In this document: piece by piece, positions 23,449 to 37,500 of the stretch
Layout: the number at the start of each line of letters is the position of its first letter
How positions within the stretch are numbered: the stretch's first letter is position 1
Translations under genes and position numbers: made by a program
Origin: Nematostella vectensis
Lineage: Eukaryota > Cnidaria > Anthozoa > Actiniaria > Edwardsiidae
Length of the DNA: 64,000 nt
Direction: 5' to 3'
NCBI RefSeq assembly: GCF_932526225.1
Contig: NC_064047.1
Location: 10,219,494-10,283,493 of the forward strand
Notes under the pieces: generated by a model
Seen by the model: only the letters and a program-made list of their open reading frames with translations
Database searches by the model: none
What the model was told of the DNA's origin: nothing

Positions 23449-26400
23449 GCCAATTCTACTATGCGCACCTATTCTACTATGCGCACCTATTCTACTATGC
23501 GCACCTATTCTACTATGCGCACCTATTCTACTATGCACACCTATTCTACTATGCGCACCTATTCTACTATGCGCACCTATTCTACTATGCGCACCTATTC
23601 TACTATGCACACCTATTCTAATATGCACACCTATTCTACTATGCGCACCTATTCTACTATGCGCACCTATTCTACTATGCGCACCTATTCTACTATGCGC
23701 ACCTATTCTACTATGCGCACCTATTCTACTATGCGCACCTATTCTACTATGCGCACCTTTTCTACTATGCGCACCTATTCTACTATGCGCACCTATTCTA
23801 CTATGCACACCTATTCTACTATACGCACCTATTCTACTATGCGCACCTATTCTCTTTTGCACACCTATTCTACTATACGCACCTATTCTACTATGCGCAC
23901 CTATTCTACTATGCGCACCTATTCTACTATGCGCACCTATTCTACTATACGCACCTATTCTACTATGCGCACCTATTCTACTATGCGCACCTATTCTCTT
24001 TTGCACACCTATTCTACTATACGCACCTATTCTACTATGCGCACCTATTCTACTATGCGCACCTATTCTACTATGCGCACCTATTTTCTTTTGCACACCT
24101 ATTCTACTATGCGCACCTATTCTACTATGAACACCTATTCTACTATGCACACCTATTCTAATATGCGCACCTATTCTCTTTTGCACACCTATTCTACTAT
24201 GCGCACCTATTCTACTATGCACACCTATTCTACTATACGCACCTATTCTACTATGCGCACCTATTCTTCTATGCGCACCTATTCTATTTTGCACACCTAT
24301 TCTACTATAAGCACCTATTCTACTATGCACACCTATTCTACTATGCGCACCTATTCTAATATACGCACCTATTCTACTATGCGCACCTATTCTACTATGC
24401 GCACCTATTCTACTATGCACACCTATTCTACTATGCGCACCTATTCTACTATGCGCACCTATTCTACTATGCGCACCTATTCGACATGCGCACCTATTCT
24501 AATATGCACACCTATTCTACTATGCGCACCTATTCTACTATGCGCACCTATTCTACTATGCGCACCTATTCTACTATGCGCACCTATTCTACTATGCGCA
24601 CCTATTCTACTATGCGCACCTATTCTACTATGTACACCTATTCTACTATGCGCACCTATTCTACTATGCGCACCTATTCAACTATGCGCACCTATTCTAT
24701 TTTGCACACCTATTCTACTATAAGCACCTATTCTACTATGCGCACCTATTTTCTTTTGCACACCTATTCTACTATGCGCACCTATTCTACTATGCACACC
24801 TATTCTACTATGCACACCTATTCTAATATGCACACCTATTCTACTATGCGCACCTATTCTACTATGCGCACCTATTCTACTATGCGCACCTATTCTACTA
24901 TGCGCACCTATTCTACTATGCGCACCTATTCTACTATGCGCACCTATTCTACTATGCGCACCTATTCTACTATGCACACCTATTCTACTATGCGCACCTA
25001 TTCTACTATGCGCACCTATTCTACTGTGCGCACCTATTCTACTATAAGCACCTATTCTACTATGCGCACCTATTCTACTATGCGCACCTATTCTACTATG
25101 CACACCTATTCTACTATGCGCACCTATTCTACTATGCGCACCTATTCTACTATGCGCACCTATTCTACTATGCACACCTATTCTCTTATGCGCACCTATT
25201 CTACTATGCGCACCTATTCTACTATGCGCACCTATTCTACTATGCGCACCTATTCTACTGTGCACACCTATTCTACTATAAGCACCTATTCTACTATGCA
25301 CACCTATTCTACTATGCGCACCTATTCTAATATACGCACCTATTCTACTATGCGCACCTATTCTACTATGCGCACCTATTATACTATGCGCACCTATTCT
25401 ACTATGCACACCTATTCTACTATGCGCACCTATTCTACTATGCACACCTATTCTACTATGCGCACCTATTCTACTATGCGCACCTATTCTACTGTGCGCA
25501 CCTATTCTACTATAAGCACCTATTCTACTATGCGCACCTATTCTACTATGCGCACCTATTCTACTATGCGCACCTATTCTACTATGCGCACCTATTCTAC
25601 TATGCGCACCTATTCTACTATGCGCACCTATTCTACTATGCGCACCTATTCGACATGCGCACCTATTCTAATATGCACACCTATTCTACTATGCGCACCT
25701 ATTCTACTATGCGCACCTATTCTACTATGCGCACCTATTCTACTATGCGCACCTATTCTACTATGCGCACCTATTCTACTATGCGCACCTATTCTACTAT
25801 GCGCACCTATTCTACTATGCGCACCTATTCTACTATGTACACCTATTCTACTATGCGCACCTATTCTACTATGCGCACCTATTCTACTATGCGCACCTAT
25901 TCTACTATGCGCACCTATTCTCTTTTGCACACCTATTCTACTATGCGCACCTATTCTACTATGCACACCTATTCTACTATGCACACTTATTCTACTATAC
26001 GCACCTATTCTACTATGCGCACCTATTCTCTTTTGCACACCTATTCTACTATACGCACCTATTCTACTATGCGCACCTATTCTACTATGCGCACCTATTC
26101 TACTATGCGCACCTATTCTCTTTTGCACACCTATTCTACTATGCGCACCTATTCTACTATGCGCACCTATTCTACTATGCGCACCTATTCTACTATGCGC
26201 ACCTATTCTACTATGCGCACCTATTTTCTTTTGCACACCTATTCTACTATACGCACCTATTCTACTATGCACACCTATTCTAATATGCGCACCTATTCTA
26301 CTATGCGCACCTATTCTACTATGCGCACCTATTCTCTTTTGCACACCTATTCTACTATAAGCACCTATTCTACTATGCACACCTATTCTACTATGCGCAC

Positions 26401-27255
26401 CTATTCTACTATGCGCACCTATTCTACTATGCGCACCTATTCTACTATGCGCACCTATTCTACTATGCGCACCTATTCTCTTATGCACACCTATTCGACA
26501 TGCGCACCTATTCTACTATGCACACCTATTCTACTATGCGCACCTATTCTACTATGCGCACCTATTCTACTATGCACACCTATTCTACTATGCGCACCTA
26601 TTCTAGTATGCGCACCTATTCTACTATGCGCACCTATTCTACTATGCGCACCTATTCTACTATGCGCACCTATTCTACTATGCGCATCTATTCTACTATG
26701 CGCACCTATTCTCTTATGCACACCTATTCGACATGCGCACCTATTCTACTATGCACACCTATTCTACTATGCGCACCCATTCTACTATGCGCACCTATTC
26801 TAATATGGGAACATATTCTTATATGCACACCTATTCTAATGCGCACCTATTCTACTATGCACACGTATTCTACTGTGTGCACCTATTCTACTATACGCAC
26901 CTACTATACACACCTATTCTACTATGCGCACCTATTCTCTTATGCGCACCTATTCTAATATGGGAACATATTCTTATATGCGAACCTATTCCTTTATGCG
27001 CACCTATTCTTATATACGCACCTATCTGCTTGTGCACCTATACTTATATGCGCACATATTCTAATACGCACACCATTTCTTATATGCACACTTATTCTTC
27101 ATGCGCACCTGTTCCAATTTGCGCACCGTTTCTTAAATGCACACCGATTCTTATATGCGGACTCACGTTATGGGTACCGATTCTAATTTGCGCATCGATT
27201 CCAATACCTACACCTATTCTGATAGGTACAACTTTTTTTTCTACGAATATGCGCA
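23449..27255. repeat. 18-bp satellite with higher-order structure, about 200 copies
   Basis: Unit CTATTCTACTATGCGCAC (18 bp), with recurrent variants ATGCACAC, ATACGCAC, TTTTGCACAC and ATAAGCAC. Since 18 is a multiple of three, long frames open on both strands, with products made of the hexapeptide TMRTYS (+) or RIGAHS (-). Frame switches occur at one-base-short units (CTATTCGACATGCGCAC at about 24477, 25646, 26491 and 26725). These units mark higher-order copies of 1169 bases and 233 bases. From about 26800 to 27255 the units decay into diverged forms, the oldest edge of the array. Confidence 0.97.
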
Positions 27256-27852
27256 CCAATTCTGTGTGTGCCCGCCATAATGTGCAACTTCGATATTCAG
27301 GATTTATTGATAAGTGTTTTTCATTCTTCGATCAGGAGTCACTCAAAGGTCAAGTGTAATTTTCTTGTCATTGAGCATATCAGTTTTAACTTTTAAAAGA
27401 AATATGAGTCTCCGAGTTCAAAAGATCATTCAACGACGCATACCATAAACATAACCACCATAACAACACAAGAGATAGTACCGAACATCGCGCTGTATTT
27501 ACTCTACACTCCCCTTTTCATCCAAGGCTTAGCGTTGGGATTCTCATCGATGCAAGGTATTTACGGTAATCTGTTTTGTGAATCGGCCAATATACTGTAA
27601 AACTGGTCAATTCTTCAGCATAAAGTTAAAAAGGACGAAACCGTTGAAATTTCCTTCAGCTGTCATCAAAATACTCGAACAGTTTCACATAAATTTTTTT
27701 TTCCGTCTTCATTGAATGTTGAAGACAAACAACATTTAATACTATAGCTGAAAGCAGTATAAACAATAAGTAATGCATGCTTGAAAGATCAAAAAGGCAG
27801 ATTTTTTGCGGCACTATCACCATTGAGATATCTACAGATTTTCATTTCGACG
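27256..27852. other. 5' flank of the 27853 gene
   Basis: About 600 bases without tandem repeats between the satellite and the next ORF. The open frame continues upstream of 27853 to 27781 but without an ATG. No TATA box or strong site stands out. Confidence 0.4.
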
Positions 27853-29421
27853 ATGGAGAATATTCCTGGAGTAGGGATGTTTTTGGGGATCGAAATCGCT
27901 GCTGCTAGTCACTGGATTCCAGCTAACGAAAAAGACAGTCGACTTTACGGAGTCTCACAGAGCAAAGGAGATAATTCGGGAGAATATTTTTCTTCGCGAA
28001 GACATGTCAACTGGGACGAATTACACCTTCTTGAAACTGCAGCTAAGAGTTCTAAAGCTCGGAGTCGGAGTTTTTCCGATGTGGAGTTTGAGATACGGCT
28101 TTCGCCAGAGAAAGCAAAAGCTTTGGAGGAGTTAAAGAATAGAATTTACGAAGAAAATGTGAGGAAAGCGCGCGAAAAGATGAGGCGATACAGCGCCCCA
28201 GCATCACATAACAACATGCAATCGCCACCGATTCGAGGCTTGTCACGCGAGGATTTAATGTCACGCGATAAATCTTTTAAAACTTACCTTAAAGAGATGC
28301 CTGTTCATCGCTCTAAATCAATCCACGGGGATGTACAGCAAACTCGCAAAAGCAAAACAGCCAGAGAAAAGAAACGTATCAAAACAACAGGAGATAGCAA
28401 ACGGTCACGCGAAGACTTTGTGACGGAAGTTAATAAATTGTCAAGCGAAGTTGAAGGCTGCGTGACAGATATATCTTTGCCACTTTCTATAGATCGTCTA
28501 TCGATACACAATCGCGATCAAGCAAACAGCATCGAGTCACCAAAGGTAAAGGCTAAGAGCTGGCAAAGCCACATCCCCACAAATAGCCACGTAACAACGG
28601 AGGCTATTGCCGGAGATATGACGTCACACAATGAATCTGATCAAACAACAGCAGAAGTTCTGAAAGTAGCAGAGAAAAACGAACTTCTTAAGCCAGGTGT
28701 TGAAATGTATAATGGCGTGCATGGAAAGCTGCTGCCGAAACGATGGTCACGTGACCACGCTGACACGAACCCACCACGTGACCATTGCGTGCATTTTTAT
28801 GACGTCACTATGATAGGTAGTTCTGGGGAAGAAGCCGATGATGAAGTAACTGTTTCAAAAGGTGTGCGAGGTGTCGAGCAAAATCCTCTCTCTCCCTCTC
28901 CCCCTAATCAAGAATATTTGCCCAAACGCCGGGAACTGGGGAAGTCAAAGTCCTGGTCGCTAAACGAACAAATCACGACCGATAATTCCATCGAAACTAT
29001 GGAAACCGAGCTAGGTCTTACCGCCGACATACGGGATCTTCATGAATACGAAATTGCTGGCGTCACCAGGAAAGTCAAATCATTTATCAAATCAAAACTT
29101 CCCGAGCCTCCCCCTCCGAGTCTTAAAGTGCGTCGTGCGACTGTTGCGAGTATTGAATCTCTGGGGGGAGGGCACAGGAAAGGCTCTCTATTTATGCCGC
29201 CGGTTCAAAGGGGGAAAAAACACGGGGTCATAAATATACACACTTGTCCGACTTTGAACGAGTTTTCGGACAGGGGTTGGATGTATCAGGACCGGTTGGC
29301 GGCCAGGTGCCGCTACATCCGTGCACCTCAGACTCCGATACCGCCGATACAGGAGGTGTTCGACAACAGGCCTAAAGGGGACGTCGGGGATCAACATGGT
29401 AAGGGGGAAAGTACAAACTAA
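27853..29421 (+). CDS. Unidentified 522-residue, largely disordered protein
   Basis: A long non-repetitive frame. I choose ATG 27853 (MENIPGVGMFLGIE, context ACGATGG) over the non-ATG open extension to 27781. The N-terminus has a short hydrophobic start (GVGMFLGIEIAAA) that is not a clear signal peptide. A charged, probably helical segment follows (LSPEKAKALEELKNRIYEE), then a long Ser/Lys/Arg-rich region with repeated RSRSFSD, RRYSAP, HRSKSI and GKSKSW motifs that look like basophilic-kinase sites. The C-terminus has a compact, aromatic, conserved-looking block: NIHTCPTLNEFSDRGWMY, then QDRLAARCRYIRAP. Near the end, CATG/GTAAGG at 29398 is a strong splice donor, so the last eight codons may be intron read-through and further exons may exist. 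I do not recognise the family. Confidence 0.7.
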   Translation: MENIPGVGMFLGIEIAAASHWIPANEKDSRLYGVSQSKGDNSGEYFSSRRHVNWDELHLLETAAKSSKARSRSFSDVEFEIRLSPEKAKALEELKNRIYEENVRKAREKMRRYSAPASHNNMQSPPIRGLSREDLMSRDKSFKTYLKEMPVHRSKSIHGDVQQTRKSKTAREKKRIKTTGDSKRSREDFVTEVNKLSSEVEGCVTDISLPLSIDRLSIHNRDQANSIESPKVKAKSWQSHIPTNSHVTTEAIAGDMTSHNESDQTTAEVLKVAEKNELLKPGVEMYNGVHGKLLPKRWSRDHADTNPPRDHCVHFYDVTMIGSSGEEADDEVTVSKGVRGVEQNPLSPSPPNQEYLPKRRELGKSKSWSLNEQITTDNSIETMETELGLTADIRDLHEYEIAGVTRKVKSFIKSKLPEPPPPSLKVRRATVASIESLGGGHRKGSLFMPPVQRGKKHGVINIHTCPTLNEFSDRGWMYQDRLAARCRYIRAPQTPIPPIQEVFDNRPKGDVGDQHGKGESTN

Positions 29422-31586
29422 ACAACCTGTACTGTAATGTTGTAAATAAGCAGGTTACTTAGCCTCCTCCGCAGACAACTCTACTCTGTAATGGCCTTTA
29501 TTCAGATTCGGGATACATGTGTTTGTTTAGGACGCGGGAGACTAGGACTTCGCCCCCCTCCCCTTGCGTTATTGTTCTCCTCTACTCGCCACAGGAGAAA
29601 AAAAACGCTCGCCGACGATTTCGATATAAATCTCCTGCTGGCATCTGTCATTTAAAATCCTTCAAGCGTTTTCATTGGCCCGCCCAAGAGACGCAAGCGT
29701 GAAAAAGACCCCGATATTTTTCAGTGTATATCTCAGCGAGCTGTGCGTGGCGTAACACCGACAAAGACAGGGCTGGGATCTTGGTTATTGCCTACCCATT
29801 AATGCGCGGGTACCTCAAGTTTCTTAGTGTTGTACAGAGTTCGCTAGATAGCGGTGCTGGGGCCGAAATCTCCATAGCCGTAAAGCTTTAAGTTGCCATA
29901 CGTTGTTTCAGCATGTCTTGGAAGTATGGTCTATTTTTTCACATTTTACGTGATCTGGACGTGGTTCGATTCTCGGCCATGTCGTCGAATTTTTTTTCGC
30001 TGTTTAGCAATTGCAATTTCATATTCCTTGTTACCTTGCTGCCCTTTGCTCACCCCTGTTCTCAGTTTTTCGATCAATTCGGCATTCCATGTTCAGCCAT
30101 GCTTCCCTTTGCTCATCCCCTTTCGGATATTTAAATTGGCATTTTATCAATACAGATAAGTTTACTTCGATATTCAAGATTGATAATAAGATCAAGGAAC
30201 TCCCATGAGCAATGAGGAATTCTAAGAGGAATAAAGTGAAGTAAAGGGTACACACAAAATAAAACAAAAATGCTTGTTCCACCCTTGCTTCTGGAAGTAA
30301 GAAAAAAAAACGCAAACCCGTCAAAGTATGGTATAGTACAAATATAAACAAAAAATATAGTACATTTATTTACATCCTTTGCTGTTATGCATAACATATT
30401 TATAAAGTATAAGGCGATATAAGGATATAGACTGTTGGCGATTCCAAAACTAGTACTGTGTAGCTATGTTATATTCTAACAAAAATATCGTATACCAGAA
30501 TGAAAGAAGCCTGTCTCTCTTTTGCTCTGATAAAGGCTCTAACCATTTCTCAGGCGCTTTTGCGGATTATCTTCTCTGTTTTAAATACAGGTTTTCTCCC
30601 AATTTACCCAATATTGTACTTATTATAATATAAATAATTTGAGCTTTGCTGAATAAGCACCATAGAACCGGTAAGCACACAACTCGTAAACAGCACATAT
30701 ATAAAAATTTTGGCGGGAAAATGCTTGACTTTTTGGCAGGCTTGACTCAACTGCTTGTTGTTTACGAGCTGTTTACATGTTGTTGCACCAAGTTAATTTC
30801 CCCTGTAGGTTAAGATTCTTCTAAGGAAGACTGCACAGGCCTCCAAATATTAGAGGGGCACAATACATAAACATTAAAAAAATATTGGGGGCACAGCCAC
30901 GCCCCTACTAGTTATTTCCTTATAACTTTTAAAAATATTGGAGGGGGCACGTGCCCCCAGTGCCCCACCCCCTGCTACGGCCCTGTATTCGCGAGCCTCT
31001 CTTCCATTAAAGAGTGATTCGTTTATACTCGAGGGGGGATTCAGTTCTGCCCGAGATTGAGAACTCGTACTTACAACCTTATTGAAGAGGTACACAGTGA
31101 TAATATAATTTCTATATGAATCATAGGGTTCTAGTAAATCACGAACGGCAAAGTCGAGTCTTCATCGATCTGTTACAAATTTAGCCATTAATTTCAAAGA
31201 CATTCGCCCGACCGCAGTATTCAACTGTAAAATATTTTTTTGTCTTCGGTACTGAAATGAGCATCACCAACCAAGTCTGTGCCGACTATCGCCGAATCTA
31301 TATCGATAATCACCGAATCCGTATTGACCTATCACCTTGTTTCATCAGCGTTAATTGAGTATGGTTTAACGGTGGAAGGGGGATCTCTCAACTATTTTTG
31401 AGATTTTTGGAACGCTGTTCCCACTTGTCTTTTCCACCAACCTTTCCGCTATCCTGTTTTAGAATCGACTTGTTTGAGATCGAAGTCAACACCTATCCAC
31501 TTTCTTCTGTCATATGAATTTTTGAACTGTTGTGGCAACCAAAGGCTCACATTTAGACCCTACGGCGACACACAATTCATCATGTT
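29422..31586. other. Intergenic region between the 27853 ORF and the paraoxonase gene
   Basis: About 2.2 kb. Open frames of 60-106 codons on both strands at 29.9-30.4 kb overlap one another and resemble nothing. A TIR-like element lies at 30837-30985. Nothing else was recognised. Confidence 0.45.
30837..30985. mobile_element. Decayed TIR element, TGTAGCAGG family, copy 1
   Basis: The right end reads CCCCTGCTACGGCCCTG and the left part starts CAGGCCTCC. The interior has GGGGCACAATACATAAA, GCCACGCCCCTACTAG and GGGGGCACGTGCCCCC, a 16-bp palindrome. The same interior recurs at 58773-58924 and partly at 43897-44040. hAT-like ends, no coding capacity. Confidence 0.6.
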
Positions 31587-34500
31587 CTAATACGCCCTGA
31601 CTTCACACATGAGCAGTTTGTCAAATATTCCACCGATCAGCAGTCTCCCCCTATAGTGCGCAGCCGCAGTGCTACCCCGATGCTCCCTTCCATCATTCAA
31701 ATAAACCTCCCGTAACTCGTACCCAGGGAAATGGCCGCGCCGTAACTGGCCCAGGTGCAGTTTAAGGACCTGTGAGGGGGCAGGATGACGTAGATCCTTG
31801 GTGTACTTGACAAAATCGAGCCCCTTAGGGACGCCCCCTATCCAAAACGACCCTGTGTCTCTATCAAGGTTGATATTGTCCGCATGGGTTCCAATGGGAA
31901 TTTCCTGAAATTATTACAATAATTTCAGTTAATGTCTTAAGAATTTCAAATTTCTTGTATTTTATCATACTTCAAAGATGATGCATAGCGCATACAGGCG
32001 TGCGCAGGGCGATGCAAAGGGTGCACAGGCGTGCGCAAAGTGATGCAAAGCGTGCACAGGCGTGCGCAGGGCGATGCAATGGGAGCACAGGCGTGCGCAG
32101 AGTGATGCAAAGCGTGCACAGGCGTGCGCAGGGCGATGCAAAGGGTGCACAGGCGTGCGCAAAGTGATTCAAAGCGTGCACAGGCGGGCGCAGGGCGATG
32201 CAAAGGGTGCACAGGGGTGCGCAAAGTGATGCAAAGCGTGCACAGGCGTGCGCAGGGCGATGCAAAGGGTGTACATACGGGCGTGCGCAAAGTGATGCAA
32301 AGGGTGCACAGGCGTGCGCAGGGCGATGCAAAGGGTGCACAGGCGTGCGCAGGGCGATGCAAAGGGTGTACATACGGGCGTGCGCAGGGCGATGCAAAGG
32401 GTGCACAGGCGTGCGCAGGGCGATGCAAAGGGTGTACATACGGGCGTGCGCAGGGCGATGCAAAGGGTGCACAGGCGTGCGCAGGGCGATGCAAAGGGTG
32501 CACAGGCGTGCGCAGGGCGATGCAAAGGGTGTACATACGGGCGTGCGCAGGGCGATGCAAAGGGTGCACAGGCGTGCGCAGGGCGATGCAAAGGGTGCAC
32601 AGGCGTGCGCAGGGCGATGCAAAGGGTGTACATACGGGCGTGCGCAGGGCGATGCAAAGGGTGCACAGGCGTGCGCAGGGCGATGCAAAGGGTGCACAGG
32701 CGTGCGCAAAGTGATGCAAAGCGTGCACAGGCGTGCGCAGGGCGATGCAAAGGGTGTGCAAAGGGCGTGCGCAAAGTCATGCAAAGGGTGTACATACGGG
32801 CGTGCGCAGGGTGATGCAAAGCGTGTACAGGCGTGCGCAGGGTGATGCAAAGCGTTGAATTTGAGGAAAAAATTTGTTGCTACCATTGCCAAAATTCAAA
32901 TTCAAGACCTTTAAGGACCCGTAGGAGCCATGTTTATTAGCGGTATTTGATTGTCTCAATCACTTGCTTGAACCAGACAATGAAAGTGGCGACGAATCCC
33001 CGTATAAGTGATCACGTGATCTTACCTGGATAAGTTTTAGCGAGTTGTCCTTGTGTCTTTTATACACGTTGACAGCGTTGGCGAATCCCGCGGACACGAG
33101 GAGAAACCTGGAACCAAGGACAGAGGAAAAAAATGGCATGAAATTTTCCAATTCTCAATATTTAAGCTCAAGATTCCGCATACAAGGAGTTCCTCTGACC
33201 AAAAGCTTAATTCCAAATTTTAAAGAGATTTAGAAGATATGAAATTTAGATATAAGCGAGCAAAGTTGGCTAAATTTCTAATCAGAGCCCGACTTCTCCC
33301 TAAAAACCAGGAGAATTCATACTTTGAACATTTGAAAATTGCACTTCAAGCCTCATATCTGGAAGTAGAAACCAAAAGTAAAAAACAGCAGATGGGCGGA
33401 ATGTGACTGCAAACATTTTAATACAGAGGGAAAGGGTGACCCGGCATTAGTCGGGAGTCGGTTATTTTAAGACTGTGACTCGGGCTTCATTCGGTGATAG
33501 CTCGGTGCTAATCTAGGTGTGATCCGTTTGAAGTCGTTAGTAACCCGAAACGACTCAACATCCACTGTCTGGTCGTGCGGAATGTGCTAATGATGACAGA
33601 ATGTGCTAATGATGGCTGAGAGACGCAATAAGAATTCTGAAGAGCATCTCACATAAGCTCCATTACCCCCCCCCCCCCCCCCCCCATGGAGGGTGTCGGA
33701 GGTATAACCCCCACCCCTCTAGAATTTCCAGCCCCCTTGGCGTTTGACCGTCTCCTACCCCCCTGAATTTCCAATCCCCTCCATGGGGGGTATTGATATT
33801 TTCTGGGACCACATTACGAATCAATAGTGCCACCTTACTTTCCACTCCGATCCAGTGCTACGCCGTTTGGTCCAAATAACCCAGACGCCGCTGAACGTGT
33901 CTTGAGCCCGTCGTACAGCACTACGTCACTGCGTAAGAAAAGGTGAAGCAAAGCAACTTCGAGCGTGCGCAGAACCGACCGGGTAAAGTGGAAATAGTGG
34001 TCATTCGTGACGTAGAAACTGTCATGGCCTGCAAAAAGATGGATACCACGTGAAGTTCCAATGCTCAATACCACATCAATCAATGGTTGCTAAACATCAA
34101 TTAATGGTTGCTTACAAAAAAAGCAACGGGCGTAGCGCGGGGAACCTATTCTAAAATGTTAGGATCTGGGCCGATTTGTCAAAATGGCGGCCTGCAAAAT
34201 CGTAGTGAACACAAATTCCTGCAAGTCTACGAGGAATTGGCTTACGCAGTTCTAGGGCTCCCAAATCAAAGCGGGCTCCCAAATATGATATGTAATGTTC
34301 TAATAAGCTAAGGAGGAATTGAATAAAACGACAGTTTTTAAAACAAAACTGATTGATAAAATGGACACCACGTGATCTTTTTAAGCAAGGTTACTTTTAT
34401 GACCAATATACTGCCAAACAGAGTATGTAAACACTAAGCCCCGCCCAGACACCGCCAACATCATACAAAATTACTACCACCGCCAAATTCGGATGATTAC

Positions 34501-37500
34501 AAGCACAATAACCCAAGCACTCGGTTTGCATGAAGTACGTAATATAATTTTAATAGTGATGAAAAAATTAAAGAAAATAGACTTTCTAGTGGACTCACTC
34601 GATTCTTGTCTCTTTGGGGTCTCTCCTCAGTATTATTGGCCCATTTTACTCACTCGTTTCCCTTTCACCACCCCTTACAAGACCGAGGTAAGAAGAAAGA
34701 GAAAAGGATGCACCCTCGTTTTTTCATTTTCCAATTTTTTCATCACTATAGAAATTCTCTTACGTTCTAAAATACAAACCGAGTGCTTGGGTTACCTGTG
34801 TCACAAGGCGAAGAAAATGTTGGCGAGCACTGATTGACGTGTCATTCTTGCTGCTTTCGTCAGCGCTGTTTCGGGGAACATTGTTTACAAACTTCTAAAC
34901 GGTTCAAGGCTACAAAAAGATCTCTTACCTACAGCTTGTATATCGTTAGGACTGTAGATCCTTTCGTCCACCACGGTTTTACGGTGATACAAACACCTTT
35001 GCTTTTCATCAAAATTAAATATCTCCACAGCTTGGGCATCTACTTTATGGTTGATCACAAAGAGAGTAATCCGGTCCGTCCGGCGGTCCTCATGGATGCT
35101 GATTCCGTGAGGGTTGAAGTCTGTTCGGTTGAAGTTCTTCAGTGTCAGGATAACAGGCGCACTGTTAGGCTCGTTTAGGTCTAGCAAGTAAAGGTTGCCC
35201 TTTCTGAGCTTAATGCTAGGATCGATGGTTAGTTGGACGGTGTACCGTAAGCCCTACAAATAGGAATCATCATTAGAATAATCATCATTGTCATCATCAT
35301 CATTACCACCGCAATAATAATCATCACTAGTATTATCACCATCGTTATCAACATTATTTATCGTCATCATGTCATCATCATCATATGATAATCATTATTA
35401 TCATCATCTCCGTTGTCGTCATAATGATTTTCATAGCACCGTAGTGAAAATCACCTTAATAATCATCATTTCATCATATCATCATTACCACAGCAATTAT
35501 AATCATCACTAGGATTATCACCATCGTTATCATCATTATTTATCATCATTATGTCATCATCATCAAATGATAATTATCATCATTATCATCTCAGTTGTCG
35601 TCATAATGATTTTCATAGTACCGCAATGAAAATCACAATAATAATAAGCATTGTCATCTTCATACTTATCACCGCAATTATAATCATCACTAGTATTATC
35701 ACCATCGCTATCAACACTATTTATCGTCATCATGTTATCATCATCATATGATAATCATCATCATTATCATCTCCGTTGTCGTCATAATGATTTTCATACC
35801 ACCGCAATGAAAATCACCTTAATAATTACTAGTATTGTCACCATCGTTATCATTATTATTTATCGTCATCATGTTATCATCATCTTATAATAATCATCAT
35901 CATTATCATCTCCGTTGTCGACATAATGATTTTCATAGCACCGCAATGAAAATCACCTTAATAATCGCTAGTATTGTCACCATCATTATCATTATAATTT
36001 ATCGTCATCATGTCATCATCATATGATAATCATCATCATTATCATCTTCGTCATCACCAAAATCAACCACCACAGCAACCAAAGTGATTTATATATACCA
36101 CAGGTAGCCCAGGCTCTCTATTTGTCCCAACATTTTTTCGTACAATTTTTCCTGTAATATCAATAGGGACGAACAATGAGCTTGGGCTACCTGTGTATGT
36201 AACACTATGATCTGTTGATTTTGCCGTGTTTCTCTTCCTCTCATTTTTTCTACCCGGATATATTGTGGAGTATGGGTTATATTGACGTTATAGTAGTATA
36301 TAGATAAATCGGCTGACAAAGGCCGGCAATTTCGAACTTTCCGTCACGTTAAGTACAAGTTTTCGAACTGGCGAAGTGAGCGAAAAAGGTGTAACGAGAA
36401 AATGCCGATGGCCGACTAACAGTCGTTTCGAAGAACGCGCGCAAAGATTTCTGGGAAGGACATTCCTCATTGTCACGTCACTATTATAACATCTTAGGAA
36501 AACCCAGGGGGTCGGGGGAGGGGGCGCAAGAAAACAGGTTGGAGGGGGCGGAAGCAAACATGGAGGTGGGGGGGGGGAGAAAACATGGGGGATGAAGCGG
36601 GAGAAAACAGGGGAGGAGGGAGTGGGAGAAAACATGGAGAAGGGAGCGAGAGAAAACAGAGGGAAGGGGGCGGGAAAAAAAATGGGGAGGGGGGCGGGAA
36701 AAACATGGGGGAGGGGGGCGGGAGAAAACATGGGGGATGAAGCGGGAGAAAACAGGGGGGCAGGGGGTGGGAGAATACAGGGGGATAGGGCGGGAGAAAA
36801 CATGGGGAAGGGAGCGGTAGAAAACAGGGGGAGGGGGCTGTTTACCGCAGGCCCGTACCCCGGGGGTGGTGGGGGGGGGGGGTCAGGGGATGCGAACGCA
36901 CACCCCCTCCCCCCTCCCCCCCGCCCACAACGGCCGAAAGTACATATTCGGTTCTCAACAGACGTGCTATTATTTGTAGACAAAACTCACTCTGGTATGT
37001 TGTCAAATCCGACAATAAACGTCCCGTAGACATACTGCAAAGATCTGACTGCATTGTCAGATTTGTATCAATGAACTCCCTCCCCTTCCCCAGCCCCCGG
37101 AAATATTAGGCCCACTTTTTCGGATTTCGCACCCTCCAAGAAAAATCCTGGGTACGGGCCTGTACCGTGTAAAACTATGGGCCGAAGAAAACTCAACACT
37201 AACAGAAGGGTAAGAGAAAGAAGGAGAGAGAGGTGACGCCGCTTTCGACTTGTTAAATTAACATGGGGTGGGTAAGGCGGATTTCCAGCCTGTGGACCCC
37301 AAGGTACTCTTGCTGTTGCACAAATGAAACAAGAAAAGAAAACTGGCCACTTCTTTACAGGAGAGAAGGAAAGTCTCTATCCAACGATATTTTGCAAGAT
37401 CCCCATCACCCGCGTGCTTTAAACGTTAGTGAAATATTTTAACCATTAAAATTATGATCGGATTACTTTGAAACACGAGGCGCAAAACACGGCCCTTTCT

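Noticed and set aside
24486-26360. 624-codon ORF made of TMRTYS hexapeptides
   Set aside because: The 18-bp satellite is open in frames on both strands; the frame shifts at short units, and there is no non-repeat coding sequence or intron structure.
31946-32892. ORFs of 166-306 codons on both strands
   Set aside because: Repeat artefacts of the 31/35-bp array, inside a paraoxonase intron.
34493-34837. 114-codon ORF in the paraoxonase intron
   Set aside because: Nearly all of it lies inside the TAACCCAAGC MITE (34509-34794), so it is part of a non-coding element.
36288-37054. Proline-rich ORFs on the minus strand
   Set aside because: They read through the purine-rich minisatellite and poly-G element; low complexity only.
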